Part shown: piece after piece, positions 1 through 7,934 of the stretch
Position numbering within the stretch: position 1 is the first letter of the stretch
Layout of the letters: each line of letters opens with the position of its first letter
Origin: Bacillota bacterium
Lineage (GTDB): Bacteria; Bacillota; Clostridia; Acetivibrionales; DSM-2933
Direction of reading: 5' to 3'
DNA: 64,000 bases
Assembly (NCBI GenBank): GCA_023430975.1
Contig: JAEYYB010000142.1
Location: 35,434-99,433 of the forward strand
Translations under genes and position numbers: made by a program
Notes under the pieces: generated by a model
The model's database searches: none
Seen by the model: the letters and a program-made list of their open reading frames with translations, nothing else
Told to the model about the DNA's origin: nothing

Positions 1-1
1 T

Positions 2-2380
2 GTATCTTCAGCTTCGGCAGGTTATAATTACAGCTTGGTGATCAAAACAGATGGAAGTGTTTGGGCTTGGGGTAACAATTCTTATGGGCAGCTTGGTGAC
101 GGAACAACAATAGATAAAATAACTCCTTCTAAAATAATGGATAATGTCTCTTATATTTCAGCTGGTTATGATCACAGTCTGGCTATAAAGACAGACGGAA
201 GCGTTTGGGCTTGGGGCAACAATGCTTATGGACAGCTTGGCGATAGGTCAACAGCATATAAAACCGAGCCTGTATGGATTATGGATGATGTGTCTTCAAT
301 CTCTGCAGGTAACAGTTTTAGTTTAGCTATTAAGACCGATGGCAGTATGTGGGCTTGGGGCAATAATGAGTATGGTCAGCTTGGTGATGGGACAATAACC
401 GATAAAAAAAGGCCTGTTAAAATCACGGACAATGTACTGTCAGTTTATGCCGGCTGCAATCACAGTCTATTCATCAAGACTGATGGAAGCCTCTGGGCAT
501 GTGGATGGAATTATGACGGTCAACTTGGTGACAGGACAACAGAAGATAAAACAACTCCCGTCAAAATTATGGATGATGTAAAATCAGTGGCCGGAGGCTT
601 TGCCCACAGTTTGGCTATCAAGCAGGATGGAACTTTGTGGGCTTGGGGTGATAATTCCAGCGGGCAGCTTGGTGATGGAACAAGAAGAAATAGAACGCGG
701 CCTGTCAAAATTATGGATAACGCTTATTCAATCACTGCAGGTTATGCTCACAGCTTAGCTGTTAAATCGGATGGAAGCCTTTTTACCTGGGGTGATAATT
801 CCGAGGCACAGCTTGGTAATGGTACAATATCATGCAAGTTCACTCCAACCAAGATAATGGATAAAGCATATTCTGCTGCTGCAGGAAGTATGCATAGCCT
901 CGCAATAAAGTGGGACGGAAGTCTGTGGGCTTGGGGTGCCAATAATAGCGGACAGCTTGGTGACGATTCTGAAGCAAGTCAAACAATACCTGTAAAGGTT
1001 ATGGATAATACATCTTTTGTAACTGCCGGCAAAAGCCACAGTCTAGCTATCAAGGCGGACGGCAGTCTATGGGCTTGGGGTGATAATAACAATTATCAGC
1101 TTGGCGATGGAACATCAATAGATAAATCAGTACCTGTAATGATTATGAATAATGTTTCATCAGTCACTGCAGGGGATAGCCACAGTCTGGCCGTCAAGCG
1201 GGACGGAACGCTGTGGGCATGGGGTTCCGGGTCTCAAGGCAAGCTTGGAAATGGAACAATGTCATATGAAAAAGAACCGGTTAAAATCATGAACCATGTG
1301 TCTTCAGCAACTGCAGGCTATATTCACAGCCTCGCGATAAAAGAAGATGGCAGTTTGTGGGCTTGGGGCGACAACTCCAGCGGCCAGCTTGGTGATGGAT
1401 CTACAACAGATAAAGCGATGCCTGTCTGGATCATGGATGATGTAACATCAGTCTCTGCAGGCTATGATCATAGTCTGGCTATAAAGTCAGATGGCAGTTT
1501 GTGGGCTTGGGGTGATAACTCCACCGGCCAGCTGTGTAACGGAACAACAATCAATAAATTGACCCCATATAAGATTATGGATAATGTAACTTCAGCCTTT
1601 GCAGGTTATGGTTACAGCTTATTTATCAAAAAAGACAGAAGCCTCTGGGCCTGTGGGTGCAATCTCGACGGACAGATTGGTGATGGGACAAAAAAAGATA
1701 AAACAACACCTGTCAAAATAATGGATAATGTATCATCAGTTTTTGCAAACAGAAGTCACAGCATAGCCATAAAAGCTGATGGAAGTCTGTGGGCATGGGG
1801 CAGTAATGCAGACGGTCAGCTTGGTGACGGAACTGCATGGAAAGAAACCCCCTCTGCAATTAATTTTGAAGCAACTTATTCACACATAGCTACCCCATAT
1901 AAGGAAGCCCCCACCACTTACTCAATAACCGGTTTTATATCCTCTGAATTTAATATTTTTCACACTGGATTACCATTAAAAGAAAACTTCATGGTTGAAA
2001 TTGCAGAAACTAATTTGAGTGCTGTTACCAGCGTTGATGGCTATTTCAAAATATCCAATGTCCCTGCTAATCCTAACGGTTATAAAATAAGAATCAGCAA
2101 ACCTGGATTTTTATGCAGAGACATAAAAAATGTAAAAGTTGAAAGTTCAGATGTAAATATATCATCCGTTAACTCACCGGTTATACTTTGGGGCGGTGAT
2201 GTTAATGGCGATAATTCAATCAACATGGCTGACATTGTAAATATAGTAAAAGAGTTCAATACAACTTTGACCAGCACGATATTCAAGCATGAATATGATT
2301 TTAATAAAGATAACATAATAAATACATATGATGTTGTAATTATGGCAAGGCATTTCAACCAAACTATTGAAGATTATTAA
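2..2380 (+). CDS. RCC1-repeat protein with C-terminal dockerin (5' partial)
   Basis: The reading frame is open to the left edge, so the true start and signal peptide lie outside the window; the first in-window start-like codon (TTG at 35) is inside a repeat. Thirteen tandem RCC1/ATS1-type repeats of 48 residues follow, each with a core like SLAIKxDGSLWAWGxN, then GQLGDGT and a PVKIMDNV motif; the edge carries the tail of at least one more. RCC1 repeats form beta-propeller blades. After the repeats comes an approximately 85-residue carboxypeptidase-regulatory-like beta domain (from about residue 636 of the visible part), then a dockerin with two calcium loops (DVNGDNSINMAD and DFNKDNIINTYD). 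Dockerins bind cohesins of cellulosomal scaffoldins, so the protein is probably secreted and cellulosome-attached. The propeller's ligand is unknown. The stop codon TAA is the first three bases of a family A repeat terminus. Confidence 0.9.
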   Translation, partial: VSSASAGYNYSLVIKTDGSVWAWGNNSYGQLGDGTTIDKITPSKIMDNVSYISAGYDHSLAIKTDGSVWAWGNNAYGQLGDRSTAYKTEPVWIMDDVSSISAGNSFSLAIKTDGSMWAWGNNEYGQLGDGTITDKKRPVKITDNVLSVYAGCNHSLFIKTDGSLWACGWNYDGQLGDRTTEDKTTPVKIMDDVKSVAGGFAHSLAIKQDGTLWAWGDNSSGQLGDGTRRNRTRPVKIMDNAYSITAGYAHSLAVKSDGSLFTWGDNSEAQLGNGTISCKFTPTKIMDKAYSAAAGSMHSLAIKWDGSLWAWGANNSGQLGDDSEASQTIPVKVMDNTSFVTAGKSHSLAIKADGSLWAWGDNNNYQLGDGTSIDKSVPVMIMNNVSSVTAGDSHSLAVKRDGTLWAWGSGSQGKLGNGTMSYEKEPVKIMNHVSSATAGYIHSLAIKEDGSLWAWGDNSSGQLGDGSTTDKAMPVWIMDDVTSVSAGYDHSLAIKSDGSLWAWGDNSTGQLCNGTTINKLTPYKIMDNVTSAFAGYGYSLFIKKDRSLWACGCNLDGQIGDGTKKDKTTPVKIMDNVSSVFANRSHSIAIKADGSLWAWGSNADGQLGDGTAWKETPSAINFEATYSHIATPYKEAPTTYSITGFISSEFNIFHTGLPLKENFMVEIAETNLSAVTSVDGYFKISNVPANPNGYKIRISKPGFLCRDIKNVKVESSDVNISSVNSPVILWGGDVNGDNSINMADIVNIVKEFNTTLTSTIFKHEYDFNKDNIINTYDVVIMARHFNQTIEDY

Positions 2381-2398
2381 GGCATGAATGAAATATTT
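2378..2398 (+). repeat. Family A repeat terminus (T1) at the RCC1 gene stop
   Basis: TAAGGCATGAATGAAA matches the T1 end of family A, best seen at 26443-26648 and, inverted, at 34903-35046. The first three bases are the stop codon of the RCC1-dockerin gene. Only about 20 bases match, so this is a fragment or an element disrupted by the family C copy just downstream. Confidence 0.6.
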
Positions 2399-2400
2399 AT

Positions 2401-2507
2401 TATATATGAAAAGTGAATAATCTTTTACATTTGTCTATCGCAAATCCCGTAAAAGCGTTCGTTATTTGCTCTGACAAATGTAAGATTATTAACACTTTTC
2501 ATATAGT
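2401..2507 (+). repeat. Family C palindromic element, copy 1
   Basis: About 107 bp beginning TATATATGAAAAGTG and ending CACTTTTCATATAGT. The two ends are imperfect inverted repeats of about 34 bases (ATGAAAAGTG, AATAATC, ACATTTGTC), so the element can fold into one long hairpin. The reverse complement recurs without a visible difference at 45567-45673. No coding capacity. It behaves like a small non-autonomous mobile element (MITE-like). Confidence 0.8.
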
Positions 2508-2548
2508 CATGATCAAAAAATAACTTCTGCTATAGATTTTTAATCATA
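2507..2548 (+). repeat. Short family A copy
   Basis: Starts with the T2 terminus (TCATGATCAAAAAATAACTT) and closes after about 40 bases with TTTTTAATCATACC, resembling the inverted T1 terminus. It looks like an internally deleted family A element that kept both ends, directly beside the family C copy. Confidence 0.55.
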
Positions 2549-2555
2549 CCATAAC

Positions 2556-2596
2556 AAAGATAACGGACTGCCAATTGTTTACAGTCCGTTATCTTT
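2556..2596. terminator. Terminator-like hairpin between convergent genes
   Basis: A perfect 15-bp stem (AAAGATAACGGACTG and its complement) with an 11-base loop, between the convergent ends of the RCC1 gene and the minus-strand gene ending at 2614. The stem ends in TTT on either strand but no long U tract follows, so termination efficiency is uncertain. Confidence 0.6.
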
Positions 2597-2613
2597 ACTT
2601 CACATAAGGCTTA

Positions 2614-3651
2614 TTATATAGCCAGGTCTATGTGTTGGACTGTGCCTACACTATTATCCTCTTTAACAAATATTCCTGTTTTTTTAATCTGGCCGTTGGA
2701 GGTACCTGCAGAATTTTTCAAATCATATTGCGTAGAGATGTTGCCCAGGTATATAGCCCCAACTCCTTTTTCGCCCAGAGCAAAAAGCACATCATTCCCA
2801 TTATCATCCTTCGTCCAGATTCTAAGTTTATCAAATATAGGATCATTCTCATCAATCCAGCCGTTATTATCTTCATCATACTTTGAAAGGTCCTTAAAAC
2901 CATCGCCGCTCTTAGTGCCGAATAGCTCACTGCCATTATTTATAGTTCCGTCATTATTTATATCAAGAGCTAAAAAACCGCTTCCCTTAGTCAAAAATGA
3001 AATTTGATCAGATTTTCCATCAGAATCGATATCAAAGCTGAACTTACGGTCTGTCAAATCAGGTGATGTACCAGCATAGTTTATAACTAGGGGATCAACC
3101 ATTCGTACACCTGAACTTACCACAAGGCTCCTGCTTTGTGAAAATTCTCTGCTCATGGATAATGAGACTTGGAAGTTAATTTCTTTTCCATCTGAAGTTT
3201 TAATTGTTCCACTGGACTTAAACTCCATTTTTTCCTGCTCTGAATAAGTTTCATTGAGCCTATACTCCATTCCCAGACCTGGGTTTCTCATGATAGAAAT
3301 ATTAGGCAGAGGATTAGTATTTTCTTTGAAATTGGGTATTTTGAATTTGATCCTTTTACCTGTAAGTATTTCAAGCATTTTCTCTACCAGTTGAATTTTT
3401 TGCTTGTCCTTTTCGCTTAAAATAGAAGAAAAATCATCATCTACATTCGTCTGCCCATTAGTCCCAATTATAGAAGCATCCGTGCCTTCTTTGGATATTT
3501 CAACAGTAATTCCCGATAAATCCTTTAATAAATTTTGTGGATTTGCGGTATTTTTAGCACTGCTTGAAATGTTTAAAGTTTCTTCTTTTGTATATGACTG
3601 TACAACAGTATGTGTACTGGACATGGAAATACTTGAATTTCCTATTTTCAT
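2614..3651 (-). CDS. Conserved protein with calcium-loop (EF-hand-like) repeats
   Basis: 345 residues. The start is placed at the ATG at 3651 because GGAGG lies 9 bases upstream; an in-frame start 15 codons further out lacks a site. The N-terminal third is Ser/Thr-rich and of low complexity (MKIGNSSISMSSTHTVVQSY). The C-terminal half carries Asp/Asn-rich loops (DIDSDGKSD, DINNDGTINNGSELFG, DEDNNGWIDENDP) of the type seen in dockerin and EF-hand calcium sites. The segment around LALDINNDGTINNGSELFG is familiar from uncharacterised bacterial proteins and repeat adhesins. No signal peptide or membrane segment is evident. Function is unknown; a calcium-binding structural or surface role is an inference. 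Confidence 0.8.
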   Translation of the reverse strand: MKIGNSSISMSSTHTVVQSYTKEETLNISSSAKNTANPQNLLKDLSGITVEISKEGTDASIIGTNGQTNVDDDFSSILSEKDKQKIQLVEKMLEILTGKRIKFKIPNFKENTNPLPNISIMRNPGLGMEYRLNETYSEQEKMEFKSSGTIKTSDGKEINFQVSLSMSREFSQSRSLVVSSGVRMVDPLVINYAGTSPDLTDRKFSFDIDSDGKSDQISFLTKGSGFLALDINNDGTINNGSELFGTKSGDGFKDLSKYDEDNNGWIDENDPIFDKLRIWTKDDNGNDVLFALGEKGVGAIYLGNISTQYDLKNSAGTSNGQIKKTGIFVKEDNSVGTVQHIDLAI

Positions 3652-4026
3652 AATATATCGCCTCCATGCAACCTTGGCATTGTCGTAAGAAATCATAGTG
3701 TATACACTAAAATCTCATAGACGCCAATAAAACTCCAGGCAAGCCCAAATCCATGATCTCGCCATATTAATAAACCTATTCCTTTAAGTTATCCTTGGTA
3801 GAAGAATTTTCGACAATAGCATGTATAAAGAAGTTCCTGCTACAATGAGTGATGCAAGATGTGTTTTAAGTTGTCAATCTCTTTACATATAGTATATCGG
3901 TATAATATGGATAAAGCTTTAGATACAGTTCCCATAGATCGATTCAAATTGTAATATATTAGCGTAAATGATAAAATTGATATATAAACGCTGAACTAAA
4001 GTAGCATACAGACAGGAGGTATATTA
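3652..4026. other. Intergenic region between divergent genes
   Basis: About 375 bp of AT-rich DNA between the minus-strand calcium-loop gene and the plus-strand gene at 4027. Apart from the plus-strand promoter candidate at 3949-3977 and the AGGAGGT ribosome binding site just before 4027, I see no ORF, repeat or structured RNA. Confidence 0.5.
3949..3977 (+). promoter_or_regulatory. Putative sigma-A promoter for the 4027 gene
   Basis: TTGTAA, 17 bases, then TAAAAT, about 50 bp upstream of the GTG start. Spacing is ideal but both boxes deviate from consensus. Confidence 0.4.
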
Positions 4027-4881
4027 GTGAATAAATTTCTTAACAAAAAAAGCTTATATGTATTAGCAGCGGTTGCTTTAATAGTTACTGCCAGTGTAAA
4101 CTTTTTTAAAAGCTCCCCTATATCACCTGCCTCAGGTAATATAAACAATAAGGCTATGGATTACTACCGCTCCTTATTAGAGAGCAACCATTTAACATTT
4201 GAGGAAGAGCCGGTAAAGAGGCTTGAGAATTTAACTCCTGCTAGCAAATGGAAACTTGAAAAGGGATTTGACATTAACAACGTCATAAAGGATAAAAAAA
4301 TAAGATTAGAGATATATAATACAATATCGGATAATTTACCTACAGCTTCACATGAAGCTACGCCTTCTGTAATAGAAATCGAAAATATGGCTGAGCTTAA
4401 TGGCTTTATTGTGGATGGAAAAGATACTTTTAATATAGGTCTTTTAGGTTTTACAGATGCCCACAACATAAACGTCTTAGAAAAAGATGTAAATTATGAT
4501 GGTACAAATGAAATAATAATAACTTCAGGCTTGATTCATCCTACCAATAAAATCATTGGATTTAACCATGAGGCAAAGAAGTGGGAAATATGGTTACAAA
4601 CCGGAAATATAGACTATGTGGACTTTGAAAATAAAGGGGTGAAAACTCCTACAACAGTCGGAAGAGGATCAATTGCACCTTTAGTCAATATCCATATATG
4701 GAATAAAAATCACTTCGACACAATAAATGTAGCTCAAATGCTAGGATATAAGCGAATGCAGCTTTTAAAAAAGGATACCAAAGTTTATTTCTGTCCAGAC
4801 ATGATTACTTCAAACGAAGAAAGAAAAGCTTATGAGCTGAAAGATGGCATGATTAAGGAAGCTCAAGACTACAAATCATAA
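4027..4881 (+). CDS. Membrane-anchored protein of unknown function
   Basis: 284 residues from a GTG start with a strong AGGAGGT site 5 bases upstream. The N terminus (residues about 8-28) is a hydrophobic signal or anchor segment after a Lys-rich start; there is no lipobox Cys. The rest is a soluble, presumably extracytoplasmic domain. One stretch (VLEKDVNYDGTNEIIITSG) resembles an FG-GAP/VCBS-type calcium loop and is followed by a beta-rich segment. No family recognised. It is a single gene, followed by the TetR promoter. Confidence 0.75.
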   Translation: MNKFLNKKSLYVLAAVALIVTASVNFFKSSPISPASGNINNKAMDYYRSLLESNHLTFEEEPVKRLENLTPASKWKLEKGFDINNVIKDKKIRLEIYNTISDNLPTASHEATPSVIEIENMAELNGFIVDGKDTFNIGLLGFTDAHNINVLEKDVNYDGTNEIIITSGLIHPTNKIIGFNHEAKKWEIWLQTGNIDYVDFENKGVKTPTTVGRGSIAPLVNIHIWNKNHFDTINVAQMLGYKRMQLLKKDTKVYFCPDMITSNEERKAYELKDGMIKEAQDYKS

Positions 4882-4900
4882 ATTAATCCGAATACCTCCA

Positions 4901-4930
4901 TTGACTTATGTCGATAAGTAACTGTATAAT
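4901..4930 (+). promoter_or_regulatory. Promoter of the tetR-family gene
   Basis: TTGACT at 4901-4906, an 18-base spacer and a perfect TATAAT at 4925-4930. The TetR operator palindrome begins 10 bases after the -10 box, suiting autorepression. Confidence 0.7.
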
Positions 4931-4940
4931 ATAATTATAC

Positions 4941-4956
4941 TGACTGACGTCAGTCA
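4941..4956. promoter_or_regulatory. Operator palindrome TGACTGACGTCAGTCA
   Basis: A perfect 16-bp palindrome between the -10 box and the start codon of the TetR-family gene, overlapping the expected transcription start region. TetR dimers bind such palindromes and most repress themselves, so this is the likely site. Confidence 0.75.
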
Positions 4957-4977
4957 TATATTGTGAGGTGTTAAAAT

Positions 4978-5622
4978 ATGGCTCGTATTGTTAAGGATCC
5001 TGAAGAAAGAAGGATAGAATTAATTAATGCTGCCGAGTGTCTTTTTATAGAGAAGGGGTTTGATCAAACTCTGATAAGTGATATTGTAAAAAGGCTTGGA
5101 GTAGCTCAAGGGACATTCTACTATTATTTTAAGTCCAAGGATGAAATTTTAAATGCAATTCTCGAGATTAAATGGGAACAGCTTACTGAGCAAATAAGTA
5201 AAATTTTAGATACTGTTACAGGACCACTTCAGAAACTTCAAACATTATTCGAAATGCTCTTCAATTCTGAAAATGATATGATCGAAGCCTCAAGTTTTAA
5301 AATGATTGAGGATAAAACTATTCTTAAAAGGTTTCATCAGCAGTTTGATGAAGCAAGAATTAAGAAGCTCAAACCCCTGATTCTTTCTATAGTCAATGAA
5401 GGCATAAAGGAGAAAATATTTAAAGATATAAGATATGTGGATGAGGTAGTTGAGATTATATTCTTTGGAATAAATATGTTTATTCATGTGTACCATCCTC
5501 AATTTAGTGATTATAACATATATGCGAGCAAGATGGCTGGACTTGAGGAAACTATGGAAATTGTTCTGGGATTGGATAAGGGAAGTTTTTGTTTTACAAA
5601 ACCAAAGGGGGAGAATAAATGA
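4978..5622 (+). CDS. TetR/AcrR family transcriptional regulator
   Basis: 214 residues. The N terminus has the TetR helix-turn-helix (DIVKRLGVAQGTFYYYFKSKDEIL, shown here in words: residues about 32-58), followed by a variable all-helical ligand/dimer domain with no recognised ligand. RBS GTGAGG precedes the ATG by about 10 bases. Its stop overlaps (ATGA) the start of the decayed 4Fe-4S gene, so they were one operon. In clostridia a TetR regulator is often paired with a 4Fe-4S membrane protein of this kind. The regulator is intact while its partner is not. Confidence 0.9.
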   Translation: MARIVKDPEERRIELINAAECLFIEKGFDQTLISDIVKRLGVAQGTFYYYFKSKDEILNAILEIKWEQLTEQISKILDTVTGPLQKLQTLFEMLFNSENDMIEASSFKMIEDKTILKRFHQQFDEARIKKLKPLILSIVNEGIKEKIFKDIRYVDEVVEIIFFGINMFIHVYHPQFSDYNIYASKMAGLEETMEIVLGLDKGSFCFTKPKGENK

Positions 5623-6130
5623 AGAGGCAAGGTATTCGAAAAACTATAATACTCGTATCATTCTTGTTATTTCCAATTACCATCCATTTTTTGTCTCCTT
5701 ATTTAATAATTGATGGAGGAGTAAAAGGGTACAGAAGGTAGATCCTCTTTACATGACTGAAACAGGTATTTCTGTAGATGCCCCTATTAAGTATGTGACT
5801 TATTTCTCAGTTATCACCATATTTTTAATTCTTTCACTTACAATTGGCAAAAGGGGAACCTGTCACTCAATATGCTGGATGTCACCTTTTATGGTATTAG
5901 GAAGAAAGCTAGGCAGACTCCTAAGACTCCCGTCTCTCCACCTTGAAGTTGATAGGGGTAAATGCACTAATTGCAAAGTTTGCGAATCCAAGTGCCCTAT
6001 GAGTATCGAAGTCAATGCACTGGTGCAAAAAGGTAATATGACTCACAATGAATGTATATTATGCGGAGAATGTGTAGATAATTGCCCCAAAAAGATAATC
6101 AAATATGAGTTTGGGAGTATGAGACCTTAA
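5619..6130 (+). pseudogene. 4Fe-4S membrane protein (NapH/YccM-like), internally deleted
   Basis: Two pieces of one protein lie in different frames. Piece 1 (5619-5741, 40 codons) begins MKRQGIRKTIILVSFLLF and has the first membrane segment, ending GGVKGYRR-stop. Piece 2 (frame open from about 5732, first ATG 5753, to 6130) continues VDPLYMTETGISV, a second membrane segment, then two ferredoxin clusters (CTNCKVCESKCP and CILCGECVDNCP). Intact relatives have roughly 150 more residues between these parts, including a membrane Cys motif. The simplest reading is a deletion with frameshift near 5735. Piece 2 might still make a small anchored ferredoxin, but I see no good ribosome binding site before 5753. 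Confidence 0.7.
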
Positions 6131-6238
6131 TTTCAAACATGATGCTTTAAAACAATTTATAATTTACAAATTCGTTACACCATGTTTAATACTATGTTAT
6201 ACAAGCATATTATAATGTTGCTATGAATCAAGGAAAAT

Positions 6239-6279
6239 GTTTTGCAATAATTAAAAATGTAGCATAATTATTGCAAAAC
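6239..6279. promoter_or_regulatory. Perfect 15-bp inverted repeat upstream of the lipoprotein gene
   Basis: GTTTTGCAATAATTA and its exact complement are separated by 11 bases, ending 30 bp before the ATG at 6309. It could be a regulator site or a leader hairpin. No U tract follows, so it is not an obvious terminator. Confidence 0.5.
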
Positions 6280-6308
6280 ATATAGCTGATTGATACGGGG
6301 GGTAATCT

Positions 6309-7058
6309 ATGAGAATAGCAACATTATTTGTACTGTGTATAGTATCCTTTTCATTTGTCCAAGGATGTAATGAATATAAAAATTTATCACCGGAAATTAG
6401 TCCAATAAAATCCGGTCAAATAGAGTCAGAATTTACACCCAAACCGTCGATAACAAACATATCATCTTACACACCTATACCTACGCCGCTTAACATTCCT
6501 AAGATAGAATGCCCTAATGATAAAGATGGCGATGGTATAAATGATTTGGATGATATAGTGGAAGGTGCAAGGAAAGATGCTGCAAACAAGCCTGTCTATA
6601 GAAGTGAATATTATAGCGGAGGCTATCCCCCCGATAGCGAGGGCGTTTGCACTGATGTAATATGGCGGGCTTTTAGGAATGCAGGCTATGAATTAAAGGA
6701 CATGGTTGATAAGGATATAAAATCTAACAAAAGTCAATATCCCGCTGTTGAAGGAAAGCCCGATCCCAATATTGACTTCAGAAGAGTTCGGAACTTAAGG
6801 GTATTTTTCACGAAGTATGCCAAAAAGCTTACAACAGAAATTAAACCCAATGACATTAAGAGCTTGCAGGAATGGCAGGGCGGAGATATAGTTACGTTTT
6901 CCAGTCCTGAACATATTGCAATAGTTTCGGATAAGAGAAATCCCGATGGGATACCCTATCTGATTCATAATGCCGGGCCTTATACAATGGAAGTTGATAA
7001 CCTGATGACATGGATATCGGGAATTTCAGGACATTTCAGGTTTCCAAATGTCAGATAG
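6309..7058 (+). CDS. DUF1287-family lipoprotein
   Basis: 249 residues. An N-terminal lipoprotein signal ends at the lipobox FVQGC (Cys about 20), followed by a Pro/Thr/Ser-rich linker. The C-terminal domain from about residue 78 fits DUF1287: GVCTDVIWRAFRNAGYEL, then NIDFRRVRNLRVFF, GGDIVTF, HIAIVSD and a late HNAG followed by GHFRF. This is an NlpC/P60-like fold in which Cys (in GVCTD) and His (in HIAIV) are the probable catalytic pair. Activity is unproven; a cell-wall hydrolase is a reasonable guess. The site GGGGGG precedes the ATG. The 3' end overlaps, in convergent orientation, the truncated phoR remnant. Confidence 0.85.
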   Translation: MRIATLFVLCIVSFSFVQGCNEYKNLSPEISPIKSGQIESEFTPKPSITNISSYTPIPTPLNIPKIECPNDKDGDGINDLDDIVEGARKDAANKPVYRSEYYSGGYPPDSEGVCTDVIWRAFRNAGYELKDMVDKDIKSNKSQYPAVEGKPDPNIDFRRVRNLRVFFTKYAKKLTTEIKPNDIKSLQEWQGGDIVTFSSPEHIAIVSDKRNPDGIPYLIHNAGPYTMEVDNLMTWISGISGHFRFPNVR

Positions 7059-7164
7059 GGACATCCTTATAATATTTCTGTGAAATCTCCGATGTCATCA
7101 ACCCTGTTATAAAGACTCCTATGACTGTTAGAATCAAGTAGTATAGAAATATTTTTTTCTTCAT
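7051..7164 (-). pseudogene. phoR: phoR-type histidine kinase, 5' remnant only
   Basis: The ATG at 7164 directly abuts the stop of the response regulator gene (TAA ATG), with GGAGC upstream. The frame encodes 37 residues (MKKKIFLYYLILTVIGVF, then ITGLMTSEISQKYYKDVPI) and stops at 7051. It has the short positive N terminus and first membrane segment typical of PhoR/sensor kinases at exactly the position where phoR follows phoP/phoB. No sensor, HisKA or ATPase domain follows; the sequence runs into the end of the oppositely oriented DUF1287 gene. Inference: the rest of phoR was removed by a deletion or rearrangement. Confidence 0.7.
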
Positions 7165-7875
7165 TTATTGATTTGCTCCTTTATCGCTGAATCTATACCC
7201 AATACCTCGTATAGTCTCGATAAAAACAGGATTGCTATCATCATCTTCAAGCTTTTGCCTCAGATATCTTATATGCACATCAACAGTTCTTGTCTCTCCA
7301 TAGTAGTCATACCCCCAAACCTTTTCAAGCAGCATGTCTCTAGAAAGCACTTTACCCTTATTCATAACTAATAACTTCAATAATTCAAATTCCTTAAAAG
7401 GTAATTCTACAATTTTGTCGTCCTTTATTACTTCTCTCCTGGAACAATCGATCGTTATACTTCCATAGCTTAAAACATCGATATCACTCTGATTTGACAG
7501 GCTTACCCTTCTGAAGACTGCTTTTACCCGTGCTACCAGTTCCCTTACACTGAAAGGTTTGGTCATATAGTCATCAGCCCCGAGTTCAAGACCCAAAACC
7601 TTGTCAAATTCATCGCTTTTCGCAGTGAGCATTATCACCGGCACTGTTTTAGTTAGAACGCCCTGCCTTAGCTGCCTGCAAACATCAAACCCATCAATAC
7701 CCGGCAGCATGACATCAAGTAAAAAAATATCCGGAACAATAGCTTTACATTCTTCAAGAAGCTTCTCTCCCGTATCAAAGGTTTTTACCTTGTAGCCATT
7801 AGCTTCCAGGTTGTACTTTATAAGTTGTTGAATATTTTCCTCATCTTCAACTGCAAAAACTAATCCTTTTGACAT
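7165..7875 (-). CDS. phoP: OmpR/PhoB-type response regulator of the phosphate operon
   Basis: 236 residues from the ATG at 7875, preceded by GGGGAG; the frame extends 19 codons upstream without a better site. The receiver domain has the acidic pocket (VEDEEN), the phospho-acceptor Asp in FLLDVMLPGIDGF, Thr in LTAKSDE and Lys in TKPFSVREL. The C-terminal winged helix (residues about 130-230) includes ELLKLLVMNKGKVLSR and TVDVHIRYLRQKLE. It lies after phoU, so it is the likely PhoP/PhoB regulator of pst and probably binds the box array at 12288-12395. Its kinase gene survives only as a remnant next door. The symbol rests on context. Confidence 0.9.
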   Translation of the reverse strand: MSKGLVFAVEDEENIQQLIKYNLEANGYKVKTFDTGEKLLEECKAIVPDIFLLDVMLPGIDGFDVCRQLRQGVLTKTVPVIMLTAKSDEFDKVLGLELGADDYMTKPFSVRELVARVKAVFRRVSLSNQSDIDVLSYGSITIDCSRREVIKDDKIVELPFKEFELLKLLVMNKGKVLSRDMLLEKVWGYDYYGETRTVDVHIRYLRQKLEDDDSNPVFIETIRGIGYRFSDKGANQ

Positions 7876-7934
7876 AAATCTATCTGCTCCCCATTTCTGA
7901 ATTAAAGGTGTTAAGAATCTTACATCTATCACTT

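Noticed and set aside
1..1850. Regular 144-bp direct repeats that could suggest a CRISPR array or satellite
   Set aside because: They lie in one long open frame and encode RCC1 repeats; the period is 48 codons and no spacer structure is present.
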